Positions 15,388 through 23,525 of a DNA stretch of 64,000 nucleotides are shown piece by piece. This DNA is from CAZPKH01 sp964587165. Its GTDB lineage: Bacteria > Bacteroidota > Bacteroidia > Bacteroidales > Muribaculaceae. The notes beneath the pieces are model-generated. The model was not told the DNA's origin. It made no database searches and saw only the letters and a program-made list of their open reading frames with translations. The DNA lies in contig CAZPKH010000002.1 of NCBI GenBank assembly GCA_964587165.1, positions 20,130 through 84,129 on the forward strand. Reading direction: 5' to 3'. Every line of letters begins with the position of its first letter. Within the stretch, counting starts at the first letter, position 1. The translations under genes and the position numbers were made by a program.

Positions 15388-17577
15388 ATGTCAAGTTTAA
15401 GATTCAAGGTTGTAGAAGAGGCATTCGGCCGCAAGGCTGTGCCGGTAGAGATTCCCGCCGAGCGGCCCACCGCTTACTATGGCAAACTCGTGTTCAATCG
15501 CCAGAAGATGTTCGAGTATCTTCCGGCCGACACATATGCCGCTTTAGTCGACGCTATCGACAATAAGAAGCCGCTCCCTATGGAGGTGGCCGATAAGGTG
15601 GCCGAAGGGATGAAACAGTGGGCCACCGACAATGGCGCCCGCCATTATACCCACTGGTTCCAGCCGCTCACCGAGACAACAGCCGAAAAGCACGATGCAT
15701 TCATCGAACACAACGGTAAAGGTGGCGTGATCGAGAAATTCACCGGCAAACTGCTCGTACAGCAGGAGCCCGACGCATCATCATTCCCTAACGGCGGTAT
15801 CCGCAACACCTTCGAAGCCCGCGGCTACTCGGCATGGGATATTTCGTCGCCCGCATTTCTGCTCGACGACACTCTCTGCATCCCCACAATCTTCATATCC
15901 TACACCGGCGAATCGCTCGACTACAAGACACCGCTGCTGCGCTCGCTCGCCGCTGTCGACAAAGCCGGCACAGGCGTGGCTCAGTACTTCGACCCCGAAG
16001 TAAAGCACGTCATGTCGTATCTGGGCTGGGAGCAGGAGTATTTCCTGGTCGACGAAGCACTCTACTCTGCGCGCCCCGACCTGGTGATGACCGGTCGCAC
16101 CCTCATGGGCCACGAGTCGGCCAAGAATCAGCAGCTCGACGACCACTACTTCGGCGCTATCCCCTCACGTGTCAAAGCTTTCATGCTCGACCTTGAGATC
16201 GAATGCCACAAGCTCGGCATACCCGCCAAAACATGCCACAATGAGGTAGCTCCCAACCAGTTTGAGCTCGCCCCTATATTTGAGGAGGCGAATCTGGCTA
16301 ACGACCACAACATGCTCCTGATGGGTCTGATCGGCGAAGTGGCCCGCCGTCATAACTTCCGCGTGCTGCTCCACGAAAAGCCGTTCAACGGCATCAACGG
16401 CTCCGGCAAACATAACAACTGGAGCCTCGGCACCGACAAGGGCGAACTGCTCTTTGCACCCGGCAAGACACCGCAGGAGAATCTGCAATTCATCACCTTC
16501 GTGGTCAACGTCATGGCCGCCGTGCATAAGCACAACGGCCTGCTCAAGGCCTCGATCATGTCGGCCACCAACGGCCACCGTCTGGGTGCCAACGAGGCTC
16601 CCCCTGCCATCATCTCCATCTTCACCGGCAGCCAGCTTGCAAGCGTGCTCGACGAGATCGAGCGCTCTACCGGCGATCAGCTCATTCAGATAGCCGGCAA
16701 GGAGGGGCTGAAGCTCGACGTGAGCCAGATACCGGAGCTGTTGATCGACAATACCGACCGCAACCGCACATCGCCCTTCGCATTCACCGGCAACCGCTTC
16801 GAGTTCCGCGCCGTCGGCTCGTCGGCCAACTGTGCCTGCGCTATGATAGCCCTTAACTCAGCCGTAGCCGATCAGCTCGCCGAATTCAAGACCAAAGTCG
16901 ACGCCCGTCTGGCAGCCGGCGAAGATCTGCACCACGCCCTTGTAAGCGAGATCAAGGCTCTCATCATCGAGTCGAAACCGATACACTTCGACGGCAACGG
17001 CTACTCCGACGAGTGGAAAGAGGAGGCAGCCCGCCGCGGCCTCGACTGCGAGACCTCCGTTCCGCTGATCTTCGATGCCTACCTTGCGCCGTCGTCGGTC
17101 GAGATGTTCACCCGCACAGGCGTATTCTCCGAGAAAGAGCTCCACGCCCGCAACGAGGTGAAGTGGGAGATGTATACCAAGAAGATACAGATCGAAGCAC
17201 GTGTGCTCGGCGACCTCGCCATCAACCATATCATCCCCGTGGCTACACGCTATCAGTCGATACTGCTCGACAATATCTTCAAGATCAAGACCATCTTCCC
17301 GGGCGTCAAAGGCGAGCAGATGGCCGCTGAAGATATGGCAACTCTCGAGCGCATGGCAGAACACATGAAAGTGATAAAGATCGAGGTGGAGCGGATGGTG
17401 AATGCTCGCAAAGCCGCCAACCGTATTGAAAACGAGCGCGACAAAGCCATTGCATACCACGACAATGTGGCCCCGTGCATGGATGTGATACGCCGCCATA
17501 TCGACAAGCTCGAGCTGATGGTCGACAACGAAATGTGGCCGCTCCCCAAATACCGCGAGCTTCTGTTCATACGCTAA
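15388..17577 (+). CDS. glnN: Glutamine synthetase type III
   Basis: A 729-residue GSIII-type enzyme, much longer than GSI (about 470). It condenses ammonia and glutamate with ATP. Bacteroidales landmarks are LRFKVVEEAFGRK at the N-terminus, EVAPNQFELAPIFEEANLA near residues 285-303, NGSGKHNNWSLGT (about 336-348) in the catalytic core, and NRTSPFAFTGNRFEFRAVGS (about 455-474) at the glutamate/ATP site. The C-terminal extension ends with MWPLPKYRELLFIR. It is the main ammonia-assimilating enzyme in many Bacteroides relatives. Only 3 nt separate it from the PurF-like amidotransferase, so its product and a glutamine consumer are probably cotranscribed. Confidence 0.97.
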   Translation: MSSLRFKVVEEAFGRKAVPVEIPAERPTAYYGKLVFNRQKMFEYLPADTYAALVDAIDNKKPLPMEVADKVAEGMKQWATDNGARHYTHWFQPLTETTAEKHDAFIEHNGKGGVIEKFTGKLLVQQEPDASSFPNGGIRNTFEARGYSAWDISSPAFLLDDTLCIPTIFISYTGESLDYKTPLLRSLAAVDKAGTGVAQYFDPEVKHVMSYLGWEQEYFLVDEALYSARPDLVMTGRTLMGHESAKNQQLDDHYFGAIPSRVKAFMLDLEIECHKLGIPAKTCHNEVAPNQFELAPIFEEANLANDHNMLLMGLIGEVARRHNFRVLLHEKPFNGINGSGKHNNWSLGTDKGELLFAPGKTPQENLQFITFVVNVMAAVHKHNGLLKASIMSATNGHRLGANEAPPAIISIFTGSQLASVLDEIERSTGDQLIQIAGKEGLKLDVSQIPELLIDNTDRNRTSPFAFTGNRFEFRAVGSSANCACAMIALNSAVADQLAEFKTKVDARLAAGEDLHHALVSEIKALIIESKPIHFDGNGYSDEWKEEAARRGLDCETSVPLIFDAYLAPSSVEMFTRTGVFSEKELHARNEVKWEMYTKKIQIEARVLGDLAINHIIPVATRYQSILLDNIFKIKTIFPGVKGEQMAAEDMATLERMAEHMKVIKIEVERMVNARKAANRIENERDKAIAYHDNVAPCMDVIRRHIDKLELMVDNEMWPLPKYRELLFIR

Positions 17578-17580
17578 TAT

Positions 17581-19467
17581 ATGGAACCCCTCAAACACGA
17601 ATGCGGTGTCGCAATGGTGCGACTGCGCAAACCGCTCCAATACTATAAAGAGAAGTACGGCACCTACGCCTGGGCCATCAACAAGCTGTATCTGCTGATG
17701 GAGAAGCAGCACAACCGTGGCCAGGAGGCTGCCGGTCTCGGAGTGGTGAAGCTCCACGCCGAGCCGGGGCAGGAATATATGTTCCGCGAGCGCGGCTTGG
17801 GCTCCGGCGCCATTCAGGAGATATTCGAGCGCGTGCGCACCGATATCGACCGCTTCGGCCTCGATAAGGCCACGGAGGCGGAGGTCGAGCGCCTGGCGCC
17901 GTTTATCGGCGAGATCAACATGGGCCATCTGCGATACTCCACCACCGGCAAGAGCGGTATATCGTACGTACACCCGTTCCTGCGCCGCAACAACTGGCCT
18001 TCGCGCAATCTGATGATATGCGGTAATTTCAACATGACCAATGTCGACAGCCTCTTCGAGTCGATAGTGGCACGTGGCCAGCACCCGCGCATATACTCCG
18101 ACACTATCGTGCTGCTCGAACAGCTCGGCTACGCTCTCGACCGCGAGAATCACCGCATATACCGCGAGCTGCGCGACACTGTGGGCGAGCCACAACTTTC
18201 GCAGCAGATCGAGCAGCGCATCGACATGGCCCGGGTGCTTGAATCGACCGCTCCGGCCTGGGACGGAGGGTTTGTGATCTGCGGAGCCACAGGCTCGGGC
18301 GATATGTTCGCCCTGCGCGACCGCCACGGCATCCGTCCGGCTTTCTATTATTACGACGACGAAGTGGTGGTGGTCACCTCCGAGCGCCCCGTCATTCAGA
18401 CTGCTTTCGATGTGCCGCGTCGCGCTGTCAGCGAGCTGAATCCCGGCGAGGCTATCATGGTGGACTGCAACGGCGAGATACGCCTCACCCAAATCCTGCC
18501 GCAGGGCGACAACCGCCGCTGCTCGTTTGAACGCATCTACTTCTCCCGCGGGTCGGATGCCGATATATACCGCGAACGCAAAGCTCTGGGACGCAATCTC
18601 GTGCCCGACCTTGTGGAACTGCTCAACGGTGATCTCGACACAACTGTATTTTCGTTCATACCCAACACCGCCGAAGTGGCCTATATAGGTATGATCGAGG
18701 GGCTTGAGGATCGATTCAATCAGGAGCGCACACGCCGCATCCTGCAGATGCAGGCCGACGGCACTCTTACGCCCGAGACGCTTTCTCAAGTGATGGAGCG
18801 CCGACTGCGCATCGAGAAGATCGCCATCAAGGATATAAAGCTGCGCACTTTCATAGCCGAAGGTGCCTCGCGCAACGATCTGGCCGCTCACGTATACGAT
18901 GTGACCTACGGATGCATACGCAACGATCACGACACTATCGTGGCGATCGACGACTCGATAGTGCGCGGCACAACTCTGCGCCAGTCGATCATTAATATGC
19001 TCGACCGTCTGCACCCGAAGCGTATCGTCATCGTATCGTCGTCGCCACAGGTGCGCTATCCTGACTATTATGGTATCGATATGAGCCGCATGAGCGAGTT
19101 CATAGCATTCCGCGCGGCTGTCGAGCTGCTTAAAGGTACCGGTCGGCAGAATCTGCTCGACGAGGTGTACGAAAGATGCAAGGCCATGGCCGATGCTCCC
19201 GACAGCGAGCTTGAGAACTGCGTAAAGGCCATCTATGAGCCTTTCACCGATCGCCAGATCTCGCGCAAGATTGCCGATATGCTCACTCCGGCCAACGTAC
19301 ACGCCAAGGTCGACATACTCTACCAGAGCCTTGACGGGCTGCATCGCGCCGTGCCCGACTGCCCCGGCGATTGGTACTTCTCGGGCGACTATCCTACACC
19401 CGGCGGCATCCGCCAGGTGAATCGCGCCTTCGTCAACTTCTACGAAGGCCACTCCGACCGCCGCTGA
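17581..19467 (+). CDS. Amidophosphoribosyltransferase-like protein (long PurF homologue)
   Basis: A 628-residue N-terminal-nucleophile glutamine amidotransferase fused to a phosphoribosyltransferase domain, as in PurF. The catalytic Cys is C8 in KHECGVAMV, implying removal of a 7-residue propeptide. EKQHNRGQEAAGLG and GEINMGHLRYSTTGKSG are glutamine-site blocks. The PRPP motif TIVAIDDSIVRGTTLRQS is near residues 452-469. Classical PurF is about 470-510 residues; this form has extra segments in the middle and a longer C-terminus. It may be the pathway PurF or a Bacteroidota paralogue acting on PRPP and glutamine. Its position after glnN fits glutamine use. Confidence 0.88.
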   Translation: MEPLKHECGVAMVRLRKPLQYYKEKYGTYAWAINKLYLLMEKQHNRGQEAAGLGVVKLHAEPGQEYMFRERGLGSGAIQEIFERVRTDIDRFGLDKATEAEVERLAPFIGEINMGHLRYSTTGKSGISYVHPFLRRNNWPSRNLMICGNFNMTNVDSLFESIVARGQHPRIYSDTIVLLEQLGYALDRENHRIYRELRDTVGEPQLSQQIEQRIDMARVLESTAPAWDGGFVICGATGSGDMFALRDRHGIRPAFYYYDDEVVVVTSERPVIQTAFDVPRRAVSELNPGEAIMVDCNGEIRLTQILPQGDNRRCSFERIYFSRGSDADIYRERKALGRNLVPDLVELLNGDLDTTVFSFIPNTAEVAYIGMIEGLEDRFNQERTRRILQMQADGTLTPETLSQVMERRLRIEKIAIKDIKLRTFIAEGASRNDLAAHVYDVTYGCIRNDHDTIVAIDDSIVRGTTLRQSIINMLDRLHPKRIVIVSSSPQVRYPDYYGIDMSRMSEFIAFRAAVELLKGTGRQNLLDEVYERCKAMADAPDSELENCVKAIYEPFTDRQISRKIADMLTPANVHAKVDILYQSLDGLHRAVPDCPGDWYFSGDYPTPGGIRQVNRAFVNFYEGHSDRR

Positions 19468-19524
19468 ACTTAGCTCACACTCGGAGGGCACATCCTTCAG
19501 GGTACGCTGAAAACTCCATAAAAC

Positions 19525-19569
19525 AATCACGGATTTTCACTATTGTGTCAATAGTGCTAATCCGTGATT
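19525..19569. terminator. Bidirectional terminator between the purF-like gene and the DUF4293 gene
   Basis: A long stem: outer arms AATCACGGATT (19525-19535) and AATCCGTGATT (19559-19569) are perfectly complementary, a 2-nt internal bulge follows, then inner arms CACTATTG (19538-19545) and CAATAGTG (19549-19556) with a 3-nt loop. It is followed by ATATTTTT on the plus strand. It separates convergent genes and can serve both. Confidence 0.85.
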
Positions 19570-19596
19570 ATATTTTTGCGAATATGTGCCGGGGGC

Positions 19597-20007
19597 TTAG
19601 CGCAGACGGTCGTATGAACGGAGCAGGCGCTCGTCCTTGATGATACGCCGCTTAGCCCAGTACCCGAGGATAAATGCCGCAACCAGAAGATAGCATCCTA
19701 CAGCCCAGAACATTGAGAAACCGTTGGTGTCGGCAGCCAGATTGAGGTAAGCCACCATTGCGCCGGTAGCGAAATTGAAGAGCAGACCGAAGTTCACTAA
19801 TATCTTCTGTGCCTTGAAGTTCTTGAACAGGAATATCGCAATGAAGTATAATGCACAAGCCACGAGACCTAACACGAGGGTGGGGGTGTCGTAGTAGGCC
19901 GGGATGCAGTTATACTCAGCGCTTGTGCCGAACGGCACCCACGGAAATACTCCCATGCAGGCTGCAGCGAGCAGTAAAAGAAGTGATTGTAATCGTTGTA
20001 TGACCAT
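19597..20007 (-). CDS. DUF4293-family membrane protein
   Basis: A 136-residue protein with four predicted membrane helices (about 5-23, 44-62, 72-90 and 100-118) and a basic C-terminal tail (YWAKRRIIKDERLLRSYDRLR-like). The N-terminus MVIQRLQSLLLLLAAAC is characteristic of DUF4293, a Bacteroidota family of unknown function. It is transcribed toward the bidirectional terminator at 19525-19569 and lies 49 nt downstream of the murF-alr stop, so it may belong to that transcript. Function unknown. Confidence 0.85.
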   Translation of the reverse strand: MVIQRLQSLLLLLAAACMGVFPWVPFGTSAEYNCIPAYYDTPTLVLGLVACALYFIAIFLFKNFKAQKILVNFGLLFNFATGAMVAYLNLAADTNGFSMFWAVGCYLLVAAFILGYWAKRRIIKDERLLRSYDRLR

Positions 20008-20056
20008 GATTTTGAAAGTTAAGTTTCTTTAATAACAACCACCGTAGTGGTTCGGT

Positions 20057-22543
20057 TTATTCGCGATAATACACCCGCTTCACGCGCGTGGCAACTGAGG
20101 TAAGCACCTCGTAAGGTATGGTGTCGAGCAGCTCGGCTACGTCGCCTACCGGTGTATGCGATCCGAAGATCTCCACCCGGTCGCCCACACGCACACCGGG
20201 CACATCGGTCACGTCGATCATGCACACATCCATGCAGATGTTGCCCACAGTCGGACACTGTATGCCGCCCACCGTCACCTTCAGGCGGCCGTTGCCGAGA
20301 TGGCGGTTCAGGCCGTCGGCATACCCTATGGGGCATGTGGCGATGAGCGAGGGTCGCTCGATGTGTCCGCGGCGGCTGTACCCTACGGTCTGGCCGGGCT
20401 GCCGCTCGTGGAGCGATACTATCACGGTGTGAAGCGACGAAACGGGGCGAAGCTCGCCTTCGTCGCACTCAGCGGGGAGGGTAGGCACTCCGTAGAGCCC
20501 GATGCCCAAGCGCACAAGGTCGCCCTGATACTGCGGGAATCGGATTATGCCGGCGGTATTGAGGATATGGCGCTTGATATGGTGGGCAAAACCTTGCTGG
20601 AGCCTGTCGCAGCAGCGCTCGAACGTATTAAGCTGCTGCAGAGTGTAGTCGTCCATGTCGAGGCAATCAGCCGTAGCAAGATGCGAGAATATGGTGGCGG
20701 GGCGGATGGCCCGCTGAGCCAGCAGGCGTGAGTGCAACTCGGGGATGTCGGCTTCGGTGAACCCCAAGCGGTGCATCCCCGTGTCGAGTTTGATATGGAC
20801 AGGGTAGTCGGATATGCCGTATTTTTCAGCTTCGCGAATTATCTCGTCCATTATCTCGTAGGAGTATATCTCGGGCTCGAGGGAGTAGGTGAACAGGTCG
20901 CGGTAGTTCACCACACGCGGGTTGAGCACCATGATAGGCATAGTGATACCGGCGTGACGCAGATCGACACCTTCGTCGGTCACAGCCACGCCGAGATATG
21001 CCGCGCCCTGCTGCTGGAGGGTCTTGGCAAGTTCGTATGATCCGGCTCCGTAGCCCGAAGCCTTGAGCATGCAGACAATACCAGTGGATGGTCGCAGGCG
21101 GCTGCGGAAATGGTTATAGTTATGCACTAAGGCATCAAGGTTCACATCGAGCACCGTCTCATAACGTCGCGCTTCGAGGGTTTCGACAATACGCCCGAAG
21201 CCGAACTGCGGGGCGCCTTTGACAAGTACGAGCTCGTGGGCGAAATCGCTTGTCGACACTTCGGCCAGGAAAGCGTCGGTCGAAGGGTAGAACGATGCGT
21301 TTACGCCGAAATATCCGCCGTATTGCGAGATCTCACGCCCGATGCCGATCACACGTTCGATCCCTTTGCACCGCAGCAGCGATGCGACTTTGCGATATAG
21401 CGACGGTGAGGCCATTGTCTCGTGCATCACGTCGGAGAATATTACGCAGCGGCCGCGGCCGTCGCCGCAACGACGCTCCATAAAGTCGATAGCCGGAGCC
21501 AGCGAGGGAAGGTCGGAGGTGTACGAATCGTGGATTATGAGGCAATCGTTCACCCCTTCCACTACATCAAGGCGCGTGCCTACGGGGCGGAGCCCCGCCA
21601 TGCGGCGCGCCGACTCTGCGGCATCGACACCTCTGAGGCGAAGCACTGCAAGGCAAAGCAGCGCCGAGTCGATCTGCGCGGGCTCGGCAAGCTCTACTCT
21701 GACTTCGGCATCTTCGCCTCGCCAGCTGTATCTGATAAGCGTCGCCTCGCTACCGTCGGATGCTGTCTCGGTACTCTTAACATAGAGAGTGGCCGACGGA
21801 TCAGAAGCCGAGACGGTAATATGCTCGCCGGTGATGAGCGGGTCGGCATCTATACATTCGGCTACGACAGGATTGTCGCAGTTGAATATCACCGTGTCGG
21901 CTCCGCGGAGCAGTCGGCACTTCTCGCGGCATTTCTGTTCGTCGGATATGAAGCCGCTGCTGTGGTCGTCGGCCAGAGCGGTGAAAATACCGATATTCGG
22001 TTGTATCATGGTGTGAAGCGACTCCATCTCGCCGGGCTGCGATATGCCGGCCTCGAAGATGCCGAGCTCGGTGTCGCAGTCCATCTCCCACAGCGAGAGC
22101 GGTACGCCTGTCTGCGAATTGAAGCTGCGGGGCGAGCGCACTACGCGGCAGTCGGGTGCGAGCAGCTGGGTGAGCCACTCCTTGACTGTCGTCTTGCCGC
22201 GGCTTCCGGTTATACCTATCACCGGGGCATCAAAGCGGCAGCGGTGCGACGTGGCAAGACTCTGGAGAGCTTCGAGCACATTGTCGACCACAAGCATATT
22301 GGCGCCCGCAAAATGTTTGTTTCCGGGAATACGCTCCACCACAAAGTTGCGCACACCACGGGCATAGAGATCTTCGATGTAGCGGTGGCCGTCGTTGGTG
22401 GCGGTATGCAGCGCAAAGAAGAGGGTGCGGTCGGGGTAAACCAGCGAGCGCGAGTCGGTGAGCAGGCAGTCGATCAGGGCGCCGGGGTGTGGCGGCTGAG
22501 GCAGCCCGAGGATAGAGGCAATGTTTGATATCGAATATGTCAT
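20057..22543 (-). CDS. Bifunctional MurF-type ligase / alanine racemase fusion
   Basis: An 828-residue fusion. Residues 1 to about 455 are MurF-like (UDP-MurNAc-tripeptide:D-Ala-D-Ala ligase), with the ATP loop GITGSRGKTT at 110-119. The block corresponding to the MurF YNANP motif reads DSYTSDLPS, so this ligase half is atypical. Residues 463-828 are alanine racemase: DVNLDALVHNYNHFRS, PLP lysine K494 in CMLKASGYGAGS, and the catalytic Tyr in TVGYSRRG. The racemase supplies D-Ala for peptidoglycan. The fusion is known across Bacteroidales. Its start overlaps the GSCFA gene stop by 4 nt. Confidence 0.94.
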   Translation of the reverse strand: MTYSISNIASILGLPQPPHPGALIDCLLTDSRSLVYPDRTLFFALHTATNDGHRYIEDLYARGVRNFVVERIPGNKHFAGANMLVVDNVLEALQSLATSHRCRFDAPVIGITGSRGKTTVKEWLTQLLAPDCRVVRSPRSFNSQTGVPLSLWEMDCDTELGIFEAGISQPGEMESLHTMIQPNIGIFTALADDHSSGFISDEQKCREKCRLLRGADTVIFNCDNPVVAECIDADPLITGEHITVSASDPSATLYVKSTETASDGSEATLIRYSWRGEDAEVRVELAEPAQIDSALLCLAVLRLRGVDAAESARRMAGLRPVGTRLDVVEGVNDCLIIHDSYTSDLPSLAPAIDFMERRCGDGRGRCVIFSDVMHETMASPSLYRKVASLLRCKGIERVIGIGREISQYGGYFGVNASFYPSTDAFLAEVSTSDFAHELVLVKGAPQFGFGRIVETLEARRYETVLDVNLDALVHNYNHFRSRLRPSTGIVCMLKASGYGAGSYELAKTLQQQGAAYLGVAVTDEGVDLRHAGITMPIMVLNPRVVNYRDLFTYSLEPEIYSYEIMDEIIREAEKYGISDYPVHIKLDTGMHRLGFTEADIPELHSRLLAQRAIRPATIFSHLATADCLDMDDYTLQQLNTFERCCDRLQQGFAHHIKRHILNTAGIIRFPQYQGDLVRLGIGLYGVPTLPAECDEGELRPVSSLHTVIVSLHERQPGQTVGYSRRGHIERPSLIATCPIGYADGLNRHLGNGRLKVTVGGIQCPTVGNICMDVCMIDVTDVPGVRVGDRVEIFGSHTPVGDVAELLDTIPYEVLTSVATRVKRVYYRE

Positions 22544-23499
22544 AATCTATTAATTGCTTCGCTGATAGCACGTTTCAGACACGGGTTATGCTTCAGAAGT
22601 TCGGATGCAAGCTCTTGGGTCTCTCCGTTGAAGATTTCAGTCTCCGGATTATTAGGATCGCATCGGTGGCCGAGCCTGCCTGACAACTTGGCGCATTGGC
22701 GGGCAAGTGTTCGGGTTGCGGAATCCATGAAGCGTGTACAGAGGTGTTCGTAAATATAGTCGACCGCAAGTGGCGTCGGATGCTTCAGGTCAGCGTCGTA
22801 AAAACGGTAGTCGCGCAGATCATCGGTCATGATCTCATACGCGGGGAAATATATCACCCTGCTATCGGCAGATGCTGCCTGAGCACACGCTATCCTAAGT
22901 GTGGCTTTAGCCAACGCATTTGCTTCGAGTCCGTATGCTGTATGGCGCACAGGGCTTACCGTAAGGACAATGTTGGCGCAAGCAACGGCTCGCAGGATGC
23001 GGTTCAGCTCGATCGTCACATTGGCGAGTGAGAGGTCGGACTCAATAAATCTGTCGGCCGGCAACTTGTGGCAGTTGGCCACTACCATGCGTCGCTCGCG
23101 GTCAAAGAAAGTGCGAGTTGAGCCGAGTGTGATAAAAACTGTCTCGCAATTCGGGAGGAGTGAGTGTGCTTCCGCAATCCCGGCATTTATGCACTCTAAG
23201 GTCTCGCCAGGAGTGCGTCGCGAGAATCGGGAGTGGTGCAGGGGGGAGTGCCACAGGCCACGGTATTCAAACAGCTCATCCTCACTCAAGAGACGACCTG
23301 CAGCAATACGCTCCATGGCATCGGCTATGCTGCGGGGATTGAAGAGAGTACCTGTCGGATTTATCAATACCTCAAACAGATCTTTCGAGAGCCTGGCGCC
23401 GATATTGTCGGAGAAACACGAGCCGATAAGCATCGCGGGCCGACCGTGATGCACCACAGCTTTCTCAAACGTGCTCTTCAATTCGGTGCGCAGCTTCAT
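22540..23499 (-). CDS. GSCFA-domain protein (SGNH-hydrolase-like)
   Basis: A 319-residue protein with the family signature MLIGSCFSDNIG near residues 23-34. FNPRSIADAMERI and LWHSPLHHSRFSR are typical of GSCFA proteins, and ETVFITLGSTRTFF resembles the block II/III strand of SGNH hydrolases. The family's reaction is not established. No signal peptide is visible, suggesting a cytoplasmic protein. It sits between a PorE-like envelope lipoprotein (26 nt upstream) and the MurF-Alr fusion (4-nt overlap), which suggests a cell-envelope role, but that is inference. Confidence 0.88.
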   Translation of the reverse strand: MKLRTELKSTFEKAVVHHGRPAMLIGSCFSDNIGARLSKDLFEVLINPTGTLFNPRSIADAMERIAAGRLLSEDELFEYRGLWHSPLHHSRFSRRTPGETLECINAGIAEAHSLLPNCETVFITLGSTRTFFDRERRMVVANCHKLPADRFIESDLSLANVTIELNRILRAVACANIVLTVSPVRHTAYGLEANALAKATLRIACAQAASADSRVIYFPAYEIMTDDLRDYRFYDADLKHPTPLAVDYIYEHLCTRFMDSATRTLARQCAKLSGRLGHRCDPNNPETEIFNGETQELASELLKHNPCLKRAISEAINRL

Positions 23500-23525
23500 G
23501 GCAGGGCAGAGGGCGAGGATGGATG

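Noticed and set aside
16858..19530. An 890-codon open frame on the minus strand
   Set aside because: It runs antisense through glnN and the purF-like gene, both of which have clear family motifs. Its translation is His/Val/Ala-rich with no recognisable domain, as expected for a mirror frame in GC-biased codon use.
21422..22528. A 368-codon open frame on the plus strand
   Set aside because: Antisense to the MurF half of the fusion; Ala/Val/His-rich with no motif.
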